A stretch of 64,000 nt of DNA from Dasypus novemcinctus (taxonomy: Eukaryota > Chordata > Mammalia > Cingulata > Dasypodidae): positions 16,252,029 through 16,316,028 of the forward strand of contig NC_080702.1 in the NCBI RefSeq assembly GCF_030445035.2, given 5' to 3'. The notes beneath the pieces are model-generated. The model had not been told where the DNA came from, did not search any database, and saw only the letters and a list, made by a program, of their open reading frames with translations. Positions 25,001-34,409 of the stretch are shown here, in pieces. A program made the translations under genes and the position numbers. The first letter of the stretch is position 1, and each line of letters starts with the position of its first letter.

Positions 25001-25097
25001 GGAGTGGGGAGAGGGGGGCTGGGGGTATATGGGGACCTCATATTTATTTTTTGAATGTAACAGTTAAAAGAAAATAAAGAGGAAAAAAATTTTTTAA
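22033..25097 (+). other. L1 3' UTR, about 3 kb
   Basis: This non-coding stretch follows the ORF2 stop. The first 1.86 kb is colinear with 32,630-34,520 on the minus strand. The last 1.2 kb is colinear with 3,721-4,920 (minus), 27,888-29,030, part of 31,225-31,665, and in part 46,373-47,390. It ends in a G-rich stretch (gtggggagaggggggctgggggt) and an A-rich tail; a G-rich tract near the 3' end is a known L1 feature. No ORF in it is conserved between copies. Confidence 0.88.
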
Positions 25098-25119
25098 AAA
25101 AAGGAATGAAGAAGGAAGT

Positions 25120-25300
25120 GCATGGGGCTCAAGTGATTGAGCTCTTGCCTACCACATGGGAGGGCCCAGGTTCAATTCCCCTTGCGTTCTAAAGAGATGA
25201 GCAAGACAGCAAGCTGATGTGGTGGGCTGGCCTGGTGAGCTGACACAAGATGACCCAACAAGAGACATAAGGAGGAAAAATAAGGAGAGCTACAACAAAG
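25120..25300 (+). mobile_element. tRNA-derived SINE, first of a tandem pair
   Basis: The head is ggggctcaagtgattgagctc ... ctaccacatgggagggcccaggttcaattcccc, with a B-box-like ggttcaattcc. It is followed by a short body and A-rich tail. Its left TSD is GAAGGAAGT at 25,111-25,119. The matching right TSD lies after the next SINE, at 25,478-25,486. Confidence 0.85.
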
Positions 25301-25477
25301 CAGGGAGCGGAGGTGGCTTAAGCAATTTTGCGTCTCTCTCCCACATGGGAGGTCCCAGGTTCAGTTTCCAGTGTTTCCTAAAAGGAAAGACAAGTACACA
25401 ATGAACAGACACACCAAGTGAAAATAAGGCAGGGTGTGGGGGGAGCAGAAATAAATAAATCTATCTTTAAAAATATA
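25301..25477 (+). mobile_element. tRNA-derived SINE, second of a tandem pair
   Basis: The head is ggagcggaggtggcttaagcaa ... cccacatgggaggtcccaggttcag, ending in an aaataaataaat tail. It has no TSD of its own between the two units. The pair shares one outer TSD, so it moved as a dimer or the second landed in the tail of the first. Confidence 0.82.
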
Positions 25478-25486
25478 GAAGGAAGT

Positions 25487-26060
25487 TCTGATTCATGCAA
25501 CAGTATGGGTGATCCTTGAACACATCATATTGAGAGAAATAAGCCAGACATAAAAGGAAAATATTATATGACCCAACTTATATGAAATAATTAGAATATG
25601 CAAATTTATAGAGTCAGAATCTAGAATAAACATCACCAGGGGCTGGGTTAGAGATAGGGAATGGAGTTAGTACTTAAATTGAACAGAATTTCTATTTCAG
25701 GTAACTGTAAAGTTTTGGTAACGGATGGTGGTGACTGTAGCACAACACTGTGAATGTAATTAACAGCATTGAATTGTATATGTGAATGTGGTTAATAGGG
25801 GAACCTCTAGTTCATATGTATACTATTAGAATAAAAATTAAAAGATAAAATGTAGGACTGTACAACACAGTGAATGAATCCTATTTGTAAATGATGGAAT
25901 ATAGTTAATATTATAATTATTAAAGTGTTCTTTCAAGAATTATAACAAATGTACTGCACTAATGCAAGATGTTAATAATAGGATGATAGAAGGAAACTGT
26001 ATTTTATATATTTTACACATGAAAGTTCTGTAAACCTACTTTTCTAACAAAAATTATTAA
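25487..26060 (+). mobile_element. L1 3' UTR, continuation of the L1 at 11,229-14,556
   Basis: It resumes with gaacacatcatattgagagaaataagccagacataaaaggaaaatatt, the usual sequence following L1 ORF2, and runs through the gatggtggtgactgtagcacaac block. The break between 14,556 and 25,487 is filled by the full-length L1 and the SINE pair. It ends about 26,060. Confidence 0.85.
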
Positions 26061-26245
26061 TAAAAATATGATAGAAAAGAATTCAATGTAACTGTAATCA
26101 CAATCAATATAAATAACCTAAACTTTCCAGTCAAAGATAATGATTATCAAATTGAATTAAACAAAATGCATGGTATTCTATTCACTAGAGACTTACCTAA
26201 AGCAAAAGAAGGTTGAAGATAAAAGAATGGAAAACCAGAACAGTC
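26061..26245 (+). mobile_element. Old L1 fragment (ORF2 endonuclease region)
   Basis: The motif order acctaaactttccagtcaaaga ... actagagacttacc resembles the early ORF2 endonuclease region of older L1. It is short and broken. Confidence 0.55.
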
Positions 26246-26327
26246 GAATACACATCATTAAAGCACTTGCCTCCCAACAGCCAGAGAGCAGCTCTCTCCT
26301 TAAAAAAGAGAGAAATTTTAAAAAATC

Positions 26328-26513
26328 CTAAGATAAGGTGATCCCTGACCCTTTTGGGGCAGAAGAATTCATAAAGTTTAGGGTGCCTCTTGTTGGTGAA
26401 ACCGGAGTAGCAATGAGCTCTGAACTTTGTGTCTTAAACTCCCCTGAGCTCTTTTGGGTCTCTTCAAATGCCTCCTTCACTTTCTGCACAACTGCATTAG
26501 CAGCAGCTGATTT
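26328..26513 (-). CDS. Candidate terminal coding exon of a host gene (unidentified)
   Basis: On the minus strand a strong acceptor (pyrimidine tract ending acttatattttttag) at 26,514-26,530 is followed by 61 uninterrupted sense codons and a TAG at 26,328-26,330. The peptide starts KSAAANAVVQKVKEAFEETQ and ends in a Ser/Thr/Pro-rich tail, SAPKGSGITLS. The first half looks amphipathic and helical, the tail disordered. There is no similarity to L1, SINE or LTR frames in this window, and codon use looks normal for a mammalian gene. I do not recognise the protein. There is no ATG in frame, so it must be spliced to an upstream exon at higher coordinates or beyond the window. The 3' side is invaded by L1 by 26,245. 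A processed pseudogene is less likely because of the acceptor. Confidence 0.6.
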   Translation of the reverse strand, partial: KSAAANAVVQKVKEAFEETQKSSGEFKTQSSELIATPVSPTRGTLNFMNSSAPKGSGITLS

Positions 26514-26530
26514 CTAAAAAATATAAGTAG

Positions 26531-27667
26531 ATGAAAACAAAACAAGGAAAATATTGCCATAGAGTATCCATCCCTAGATACACCCCACACACACATTCAC
26601 AGGCGTCTAGTCAGTTAAGGAATTTAATGCCTATTTTCTTTCTTTTGAGAAAAAAAGGAAATTAATTTCCAACACTATCAATTAATAGCATCCTTTTATT
26701 TACTATAAGGTTGATTTTACCTTCCTTGAAGTTTGTACATTAATTTTACTAATTTATAGATGAGGTTTTGAGAAGGAAGGAACAAAGGTTAAGTCTTATA
26801 ATGGAGTCTGTGTCTTAAACAAGTTTGGGGCTACATATTTATGCTTACAAAATTATCTATGCTTTACACCTATAAAAGAAGATCCTTCACTTTATGAGGT
26901 ATGATAGTGTTTCAATTCATACTTTGAACTGCAAAAATTCTGTTTATAAAAAACTTTCCAAGACCCCACAAACTGCATAAAACAAGCCATCCCTGTATTG
27001 CTGTCTTGAGGCTGTCCAACTCTCAGTTTTGAGAATCCTTATTTAGACCGTTCCCTGCACTGAACTGGACCTACCAGCTGTCAGATTACAGAGCCAGCTC
27101 TAACAGGAAGTTACACACCATGGGCAACTGCTTTAGGGGCCAACGACCTCATAGCACTTGAACAGCTCAGTGGGTCCCAGCAGCGAGGCCAGGCAGAGCT
27201 CAACTCCACTGAGTCAGACGGAGTTTCTGTGTGTGCTGAACGCCACTGCTTCACGTTCCACAGGATGCTTACTTATTCCTAAACAGCTCTGGAGAAGTTT
27301 TAAGAAGAGAGCACCAAGCATCTATGAGTAAAAATACCCTTAAAACAAAAGTCTCTGCTTGGCATAGTATTTATCTCTAAACCCCAGCCAGTGTCCTACT
27401 TAGTCAATCAAAATTCTACACAATAAAATTTCAGGGCAACAAAGGCATTTGGATGTTCCCTTGGAGTTTACAATCATATTTGGCTGCATATATTCACTAT
27501 ATATGAACTGAAGCTTAAAAATATTATAATATGAAAAACAGGTGCTTTTAAGCAGGACAATGGCTTGCCTAACTCACCAGGTCAGTAGAGGGAATTCAGT
27601 CTTCAAAGAATGTTTTGAAATTCTCGAATTTGAAATAATTTTTTCTGATTCACCTTTTGTTTAATTA
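26531..27667. other. Unassigned interval, possible intron
   Basis: It would be the last intron if the exon at 26,328-26,513 is real. A diverged stretch at 27,000-27,250 may be an old transposon relic, but I cannot name it. Confidence 0.45.
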
Positions 27668-27887
27668 GAGAAAAGAAAGGGAAGTAACATTTATTGAACA
27701 ACCCATATTTGCCAAGGACTGTTAGCCACTTAACATTCATTTCTACATTTAATAAATGTCCCCAACCTTATGAAGGAGGTATTAGTCTCATTTTCCAAAT
27801 GAAGAAACTGAGGCTCAGAAGGTTTAAGTGATTTCTCTGAGGTCACAGGGCTTATTATAGACCTGGGATTAAAACCCTTTCCTCCGA
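27668..27887 (-). mobile_element. MIR
   Basis: Clear MIR order on the minus strand: taacatttattgaac, cttatgaaggaggtattagtctcatttt, ccaaatgaagaaactgaggctcagaaggtttaagtg, aggtcacagggc. The L1 3' UTR at 27,888 truncates it on the right. Confidence 0.85.
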
Positions 27888-29230
27888 TTACTACCAGTCA
27901 CTAACTGGTGATGCAACTAGAAAGAGACCTTTAATAAAAGGGTCAACTCAGACCAGCAGAATATCTCAGCCTACAAGTGGATCCGGTATTAAAAGCTGCT
28001 TTTTGACCTTGAGTAAAATGGGGAAATGGCAAAGACAAATGAGTTTATATGGCTAAGAGTCTTCCAAAAAGAGTTGGCAGGTCATCAGAGGGGTCACGCT
28101 TACACACACCTCAGCAGGACCCCAGAGAGAGCCAAAGTAGATACAACCCTGGTGCTGGTTCTCCTGAAGGCTATGGAGGTCCACAGGGTATATGGTCATG
28201 GCAGATGGACTTGGACTTCTGTGCCATGTTGGAGGGCCCTACTTTGGAATTTGTGCTCCTGAGCATGATGGAGTTGAACTCAGTTGTGACCTTTCTACAC
28301 ACGCCCCTTGTCACTTTTACTGAACCTGTGGTTGGTGCTAGGGATGGTGCATACTCAGGGGACTTGAATCTCTGGACTGCCCATGTGCCTGCTGGGCCCT
28401 GAGCCTCAGCAGAGTGGCAACTCCTACTCTCTGGTTCATTGGACTTACCCAGGTCAGCTAACAGGGAGGTGAAGATGGTCAAACACCACACCAGGGAATC
28501 AAGAGTGCCAACAACTATAAGTAGAGGAATTGCATCCATCATCCATGTGGAATCTAAGCCCCCTCTTGATCTAGAGGTGGAGTGGACATCACCATCCCAG
28601 GGACCACAGAATGGAGGAATAAAATATGGATTAGAGTGGACTTATTGATATTCTACTATAAAACTTTTGTGACTACTAATAGAAGAAATTTTAGCATCGA
28701 GGTGGAGAAAGTGACCACAGTAGTTGCTGAGGGCAGGGAGGTATAGAAGAAATGTGATGTAGGGGCATTTTTAGGATTTTGAGTTGCCTTAATGATATTG
28801 CAGGATCAGATGCTGGACATTATATATCCTGCCATAACCCACTGAATGTACTGGGAGAGAGTGTGAACTACAGGGTAAACTATCATCTGTGTAATGCAGC
28901 AGTGCCCCAAAATGTGTTCAGTGAGTGAGATGAGGGTGCCACAATGATCAGGGGGGTTGTTGGTGTGGGAGGAGTGTGTGTGGGGGGATATACAGGAACC
29001 TCTTATATTTTTTAATGTAACATTTTTTTGTGAGGTATATATCTTCAAAAAATACAATTTACAAAAATGATGGGGGAGGGGGAGGGGAGCAGGGTATATG
29101 GGAACCTCTTATGTTTTTTAAGTTTTTTGTTTGTGTTTTTTAATGTGTCATTCTTTGTGATCTATTAACTTTAAGTAAAAAAGTGTAAAAAGTAAAATAA
29201 AGTATATCTTCACTAAAATAAAAACAAAAA
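27888..29230 (+). mobile_element. L1 3' UTR, 5'-truncated, with doubled terminal segment
   Basis: It is colinear with 23,920-25,080 of the full-length L1 (gatgcaactagaaagagacc, atcagaggggtcacgcttacacac, catcatccatgtggaatc). The terminal G-rich block followed by ggaacctcttatattttttaa ends near 29,020. A second copy of the G-rich block and gggaacctcttatgttttttaa follows at 29,068-29,120, then an A-rich tail to 29,230. It is either a local duplication or two adjacent L1 ends. Confidence 0.85.
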
Positions 29231-31224
29231 ACTTTCCTCCCTGAGTCAAAGCTCTGCCATGGCACTACAGAACTTTCATAAAGAGTAATGGTGTCATTTA
29301 AAGACATAATAACAAATACACACACATAGGGTAGAGCAGTTAAAGGGGACGAGAAACTACTGTTATGAAAACAAAACCCACGTCACATTTTTTCATGCTT
29401 CAAAGTGGCCCCATGACATACATCATCAATAACGGAACCAAATTAAAGTTTCCAACTTGTCCATGAAGTAGTTTCAAAGATATTTCGCTGCCCAAATCCC
29501 AACAGAGTTGATGCTTTTATTTTTCTTTAAACAAGAACCTTTTGGTGATTTGTAAAAGAATACCTAAATTGTGTTCCATCCACTTTCTCAAACTCCTATC
29601 TCCCATATCCCCCATGATTGGAGAAATAAGGCAATGATACTGCTTTTGCATGAAAATATTATTAGCATTTCCTTCCCTAAATCCTTGTACAGCACATCTC
29701 TCCCTGTGAAGACCCCGCCGAGGGCCACACCTGAACTGCGGTCTTTTCTCCCAGTGTCTGATGACGTCACACACACTGAGTTCTGTGGGAAAGTGGGGTG
29801 AACCGCCAGAGACAACCCCTGGACCACAGAACCAGACGGCCACACCCAGGAGCTCACCCCTCTTCGGGGTACCTTATGTCCTGGGCTTGGGGAGTCAGAC
29901 CTCTACAAGATTCTGAAATTGGGCATACGATAAGGCTAGAATTGCTGAAAAACATTCTTTTCACAGCAGTGGTTCAAACGTGAAATTGGCAAGGGGAGCT
30001 TTTTGGCAGGAAATCATGCAGCATTACCCACCGTTCCACCCACAGATGTAGGACTGTGTTCTGGCATTTCCCAGGACTCCCAAGCAGGTCATAGCTATGA
30101 CATAGAACTTTCCATTCCCCTGATTTATAGCTCATTCTAATTAGTGAATGCCAGGAAACTATAATGATTAAGTGGAATAAATTATAACTATTTGGTGATA
30201 AAAGGAAAATAATACATGAACAGGTTTTGGGTAAAATCAGACACAGGAGATATAGTCACAAATATAACCTGCTTTCTTTTTAAACTGGGTAACCCTACAT
30301 TTCCAAATAAAGAAATGCACAATATTAAGCATAGCATAACTATGGATACAAATAGCAGTACAGGAATATTACCCTGAACTGATGATTTTTAAAATTATTA
30401 TATGAAATGAAATGGCAGTCAATTAAGTGAGCAAGTGAAGATCCTGTCAGAGCTGCTTAAAGAAATGGTTCATAATTGCATTAATATGATCAGAAAGGTG
30501 TATTTAAAAAGTTATTTCACAAATGCCTGAAACCAGATTTCCCTCTGCTGGGAATTCGGCCAGTTATAGCACCTCCCACCCAGGATCGCCTGGAGGATGA
30601 AATGACTTAAAACATATTAATCATGTAGAATAGGATGTGGCACATACTAGGCATTTATGGTCACATATGTATGAACTCAAATAAACACTTTAGTAAAACC
30701 AATGTTAGGTATAGACTACCATTATGTGTGAGCAGAAAAATCTTACAGATGGAAAATATATGGGTTCGTCCCACCTTAAATCATGCAACAAATAATCTAC
30801 CAGTGCTAAAACTATCCTATTTCTTCCAGTTGTATGTATTTGCCAACTGACAATTATTCGATTTGTTTTCTTTTAGTCCAATTACATAATTCCCAGTTAT
30901 AAGCAAACTTTTCTGATCTAATCTTTCATTAATCACTCACGAAAGATTTAAATACACGTGGAACATGTTGAGTATTAGGGGAGGTAGAGCTCATTTTCTG
31001 CAGATATAAAGATCCCATATCAGATGCAGAAAAACAGCTCTTCAAAATTTAAGTTTACAAAACAATGCTATGGTGACAGAAGAAACTGTGTTCCTTAAAC
31101 ATTTAGATATTATTTTCAGTTAAAGATTTAAAAACCACAAAATTTTAGTCATATAAAAAATAGATGAATCAGTAAATTTAACTCCCAATGCAGTGAAAGG
31201 TCCTCTAACAAGTCGGCTATTTCG
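29231..31224. other. Mostly unassigned interval, one MIR relic
   Basis: A MIR 3' part in plus orientation is visible at 30,595-30,660 (gatgaaatgacttaaaac ... ggatgtggcacatactaggcattta). A CRE-type palindrome is at 29,762. Open frames on the minus strand around 29,517-29,857 overlap in two frames without splice support and are not called. Confidence 0.5.
29762..29769. promoter_or_regulatory. CRE-like palindrome TGACGTCA
   Basis: This is a perfect 8-bp match to the CREB/ATF site, in a locally CpG-bearing stretch (29,715-29,870). A site this short can occur by chance; no TATA box or CpG island is next to it. Confidence 0.3.
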
Positions 31225-31665
31225 AGACACCAATGTGCAATGGACACAACCAATCCAATGTCCACATAGAAGAGGTGGCATTGGATGGGGAAAAGTGGAC
31301 ATGGTGGCTGATGGGTATGGGGAAAGGCAGGAAGAGATGAGAGGTGGAGGCGTCTTTGGGACATGGAGCTGCCCTGGATGGTGCTTCAGAGGCAATCACC
31401 GGACATTGTAAATCCTCACAGGGCCCACTGGATGGAATGGAGGAGAGAATGGGCCATGATGTGGACCATTGACTATGAGGTGCAGAGGTGCCCAAAGATG
31501 TACTTACCAAATCCAATGGATGTGTCATGATGATGGGAATGAGTGTTGCTGGGGGGGGGAGAGGTGGGGTGGGGGGGTGGGGTTGAATGGGACCTCACAT
31601 ATATATTTTTAATGTAATATTATTACAAAGTCAATTAAAAAAATAAATTAAATTTAAAAAAAAAT
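31225..31665 (+). mobile_element. L1 3' UTR end, 5'-truncated
   Basis: It is the last 0.44 kb of the long-3'-UTR L1: acatggagctgccctggatgg, ccactggatggaatggagg, a run of G, then an A-rich tail to 31,665. A weak TSD, CAATGTGCAA at the left junction versus CAATATGCAA after the tail, overlaps L1 sequence and is only suggestive. Confidence 0.85.
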
Positions 31666-31899
31666 CAATATGCAAGCTGCAGCAATACTTCTGTCCAAAA
31701 AAATCTATCAAAAATAGCCCCAACACTGAAATCTAGATTAGATATGGAGAGAAGAATTTTCAGTCTCTACCCATAGGGAGATGGGTAAAATGTCAGGACA
31801 GGGAAGCGGATAATCAGATTCCATTTTAAGTCGTATTTCTTTGAAAACACAGATTTCTAAAATTCCATTTTGGAGCCGTGCGCTGAGATCATCTCAGGT
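31666..31899. other. Unassigned interval between an L1 tail and a CpG island
   Basis: Nothing recognised. Confidence 0.5.
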
Positions 31900-32629
31900 G
31901 TAGAATGATCTGATTAAACACACGCCCGTGAAACACTGAGATTTGGGGGAGCTCAGGTTTGCAGAGCAGAGCAAGCGCATCAGCACAGGAGAAACCAGGC
32001 TGCGCTCCTGCTCAGAGCAGACCCGCCCCGCCCCTGAGGTCCCCGCCCAGCAGAGGCCACGCTGAGCACCACGACGAGCGCCTCCCCCGGCCCGGATCCT
32101 CACCACGCCCGGCGGCAGAAGGACCCACACGGCTGCGGGGACCGCCCAGCTCCCGCCCACCCCCGCGCCCTGGGGCTGCCTCCCCGGGGAAGTGCGCCCA
32201 GCCGCGCCCTAATCTGCCCTGTAGGCCCCAGCTTTCCCTGGTTGGTTAAAGGAGAATAAAGGACAGACGCCCTCCTTGGGAGCCGGAGCCGGGATCCGGG
32301 AGGCGGCTTGGGAAAGGCTGGGTCTGCGTCTCCCCGGGTCGCTGTGGGTGGGGGGAAAAGGGGGTGACCTCTGCGAGTCTCCTCCGACGGCAGGACCTGC
32401 CCCGCGCCCCCACCACGGGCCTAAAGGAAGGCTGGCTGGAGGGAGAGGCGGGGGCGGGAAACCCGCTGGGAGCCGAGAGAGGCAGCTGCGCGCCAGCCGG
32501 GCCTGGGGGCGCAGAGCCGCGGAGGAGCCACCTGTGCGCCTGCGCCAGGAGTGGGTGTAAGCAAAGGGGCCCGGGGACAGCGACCACCAGGCCACCTGGC
32601 CTGATCTGGGAGGGAGCCGTGGCTGTCCG
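31900..32629. promoter_or_regulatory. CpG island, possible promoter
   Basis: About 700 bp with high G+C and frequent CpG (for example 32,020-32,215 and 32,280-32,540), in AT-rich surroundings. It does not resemble any LTR or L1 5' UTR in the window. On the minus strand an ATG at 32,158-32,160 opens a hydrophobic peptide (MGGSWAVPAAVWVLLPPG) followed by a possible donor, gtgGTGAGG, near 32,105. On the plus strand a possible donor gtGTAAGC lies near 32,557. Neither is confirmed. Long frames on both strands are expected of GC-rich DNA. The right edge is cut directly by an L1 3' UTR at 32,630. Confidence 0.55.
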
Positions 32630-34409
32630 CAGGAGTCATGTCCCATGCGGGGGGAAGGTAATGCATTTACATGCTGAGTTTGGCTTAGAGTGTGGCCACA
32701 TTTGAGCAACATGGAGGAGGTCAGGAGGTAACTCTTAGGCACCTGCAGCTCTAGGCCTAGTTCCATCAGGCACACAGGGTCATAAGCATGGTCATCAGTA
32801 TCAAGGGCTCATCATTGGACCATCCTTCTTCATTGTTCTTTGCCCTTGCACTTGGGGGATTGTTGCTGTTCCATTGGGGCATGTGATAGAGCTCCCCTGG
32901 GGGAACCCAGCACTGCCTCAGTTGTCATTTGTAACTGTAACTGCTATGAAAATACCCAAGATATAGCTGAATATTTTTATGTACCCTATATACATGCCCT
33001 GGAGAACATCCTCCCAACAGTGTGGCCCCCCATCAATAACACCCCACACCAGTGTTCCTCCCCTGCCATAGTTGAACCTCTCTGTGGTCCAAAACTTCTT
33101 CAAAAATGAAGTCTAATATATTGCCAAATTCAACTATTAGGAAAATGAAAAATAGTGATGGGTTTAAAGATTAGAACTAGAATACATACTAATTTAGGAA
33201 AACTAAAATAAAGTAAGAATAAATTGGTGTATTTTAAAAATGAAAAATATTATAAAGCTTTGTTTTTGGCATTTGGCCTTTCATCACTGCAATAGGTGTT
33301 GCCCTATATGGACAGTGGCAAGACAATTTCTTTCCTTCTTCCTCAGTGTCTACATCCTTTTTACTTCTGATTTTTCATTTTGTCTTCTCGCAGAAGTTTT
33401 AGATCACTGTGATTCAGATATGCAATATAGGGGACACCCATATATCCAGCATCAAACCCTTTACCCCTTCCCCAGCAATGATCTTTTTACATGTTCGTGT
33501 TACATTTGCTGCAGCTGATGTACAGATATTGAGGGATAGCTTTCAAACATGGTTCCGTTTTGGTTCACATTATGGTTTATATTTTAGACTGTATAATTTT
33601 CTAAATTTTTAGTTACATTATGTTTTACATTATGGTTTACATTTTAACCTATAAACTTTATACATTTTTCGTGTAATTTAACGTGTCCTATATTCATCGT
33701 TGCATGATCCTGTGGAACACTTCCATTACCTCCCAGTTACCCTGATTCCATCTATTCTATACCTCTCTCCCCCTCACCTCAGGGCCCACAGTGACAATCA
33801 ATGTTCAAAATTGAAGGACCATATTCACAGAAACGTGCAACAGTGCAAAGGGCTTGACATACTCAACTGCCCTAATCCATTGGGAGCCACCAATTCTCTC
33901 GAGAGTCACAGTCCCTCTGTTTGAGAACATCTGGCCTCCCGAGGTTGTGGGTACACCTTCACACTCATTGTATGGGTCTCCACCCAATGATATAATACAA
34001 TATGACAAAAGGGGCCCTCACACACTCCTGCCTGACCCTATGCCAGATGCACCCCCCTTATGCTCCTTAAACAGGCAATCCTTTCTTATATTTTCTAAAG
34101 AATTTTCTCAACATTATAGTTTCAATTACATACCTGACAATCTGCCATGTTCAGCTGTTCCCCCCAACCCTCTGCCCAATTCCTTTAGCCATCTGATCCA
34201 TCCTCCCAACCCTAGCCCTGCTCAAGCCTGCAAAGCCCCAGCCAAAGATATCCCTATGCCCCCATCTTATCCCTTCCCTGTACAAATAATTACCACAAGC
34301 TTATATATTTCACCCACGTAGGCATCAGCTCACAACCTTCCTCTCCCCCAGCTTCCTTTAAGCCCATCATCCAGTCTTTAGCTCCCTGAGACAGCTTGGT
34401 TTGCTTGTT

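Larger units (their letters stand above)
14571..25097 (+). mobile_element. Full-length L1 (net about 9.5 kb) with solo LTR inside
   Basis: The 5' end is aggaggcagggcaagatgg, matching the 5' end of the second copy at 40,744 (minus), so it is complete. It is flanked by a 14-bp TSD: AAAAAGGATTGAAG at 14,557-14,570 and AAAAAGGAATGAAG at 25,098-25,111. In order: 5' UTR to about 17,334 (with the 991-bp LTR at 16,248-17,238), ORF1 about 17,335-18,306, ORF2 18,366-22,032, and a 3-kb 3' UTR ending in an A-rich tail. Without the LTR it is about 9.5 kb, well above the usual 6-7 kb, mostly because of the 3' UTR. Both ORFs are broken, so it is not active. It landed in the older L1 at 11,229-14,556. Confidence 0.92.

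Noticed and set aside
29517..29857. Two overlapping minus-strand frames near the CRE site as a possible exon
   Set aside because: No strong acceptor-donor pair and no recognisable peptide; openness in two frames suggests chance.
31225..32660. Opposite-strand L1 3' ends as one twin-primed L1
   Set aside because: Both parts are 3' UTR and about 1 kb of unrelated DNA lies between them; twin priming would invert the 5' part and leave the parts adjacent.
32209..32775. 188-codon frame on the minus strand
   Set aside because: It starts in an L1 3' UTR and runs through the CpG island, so it cannot be an old conserved gene.
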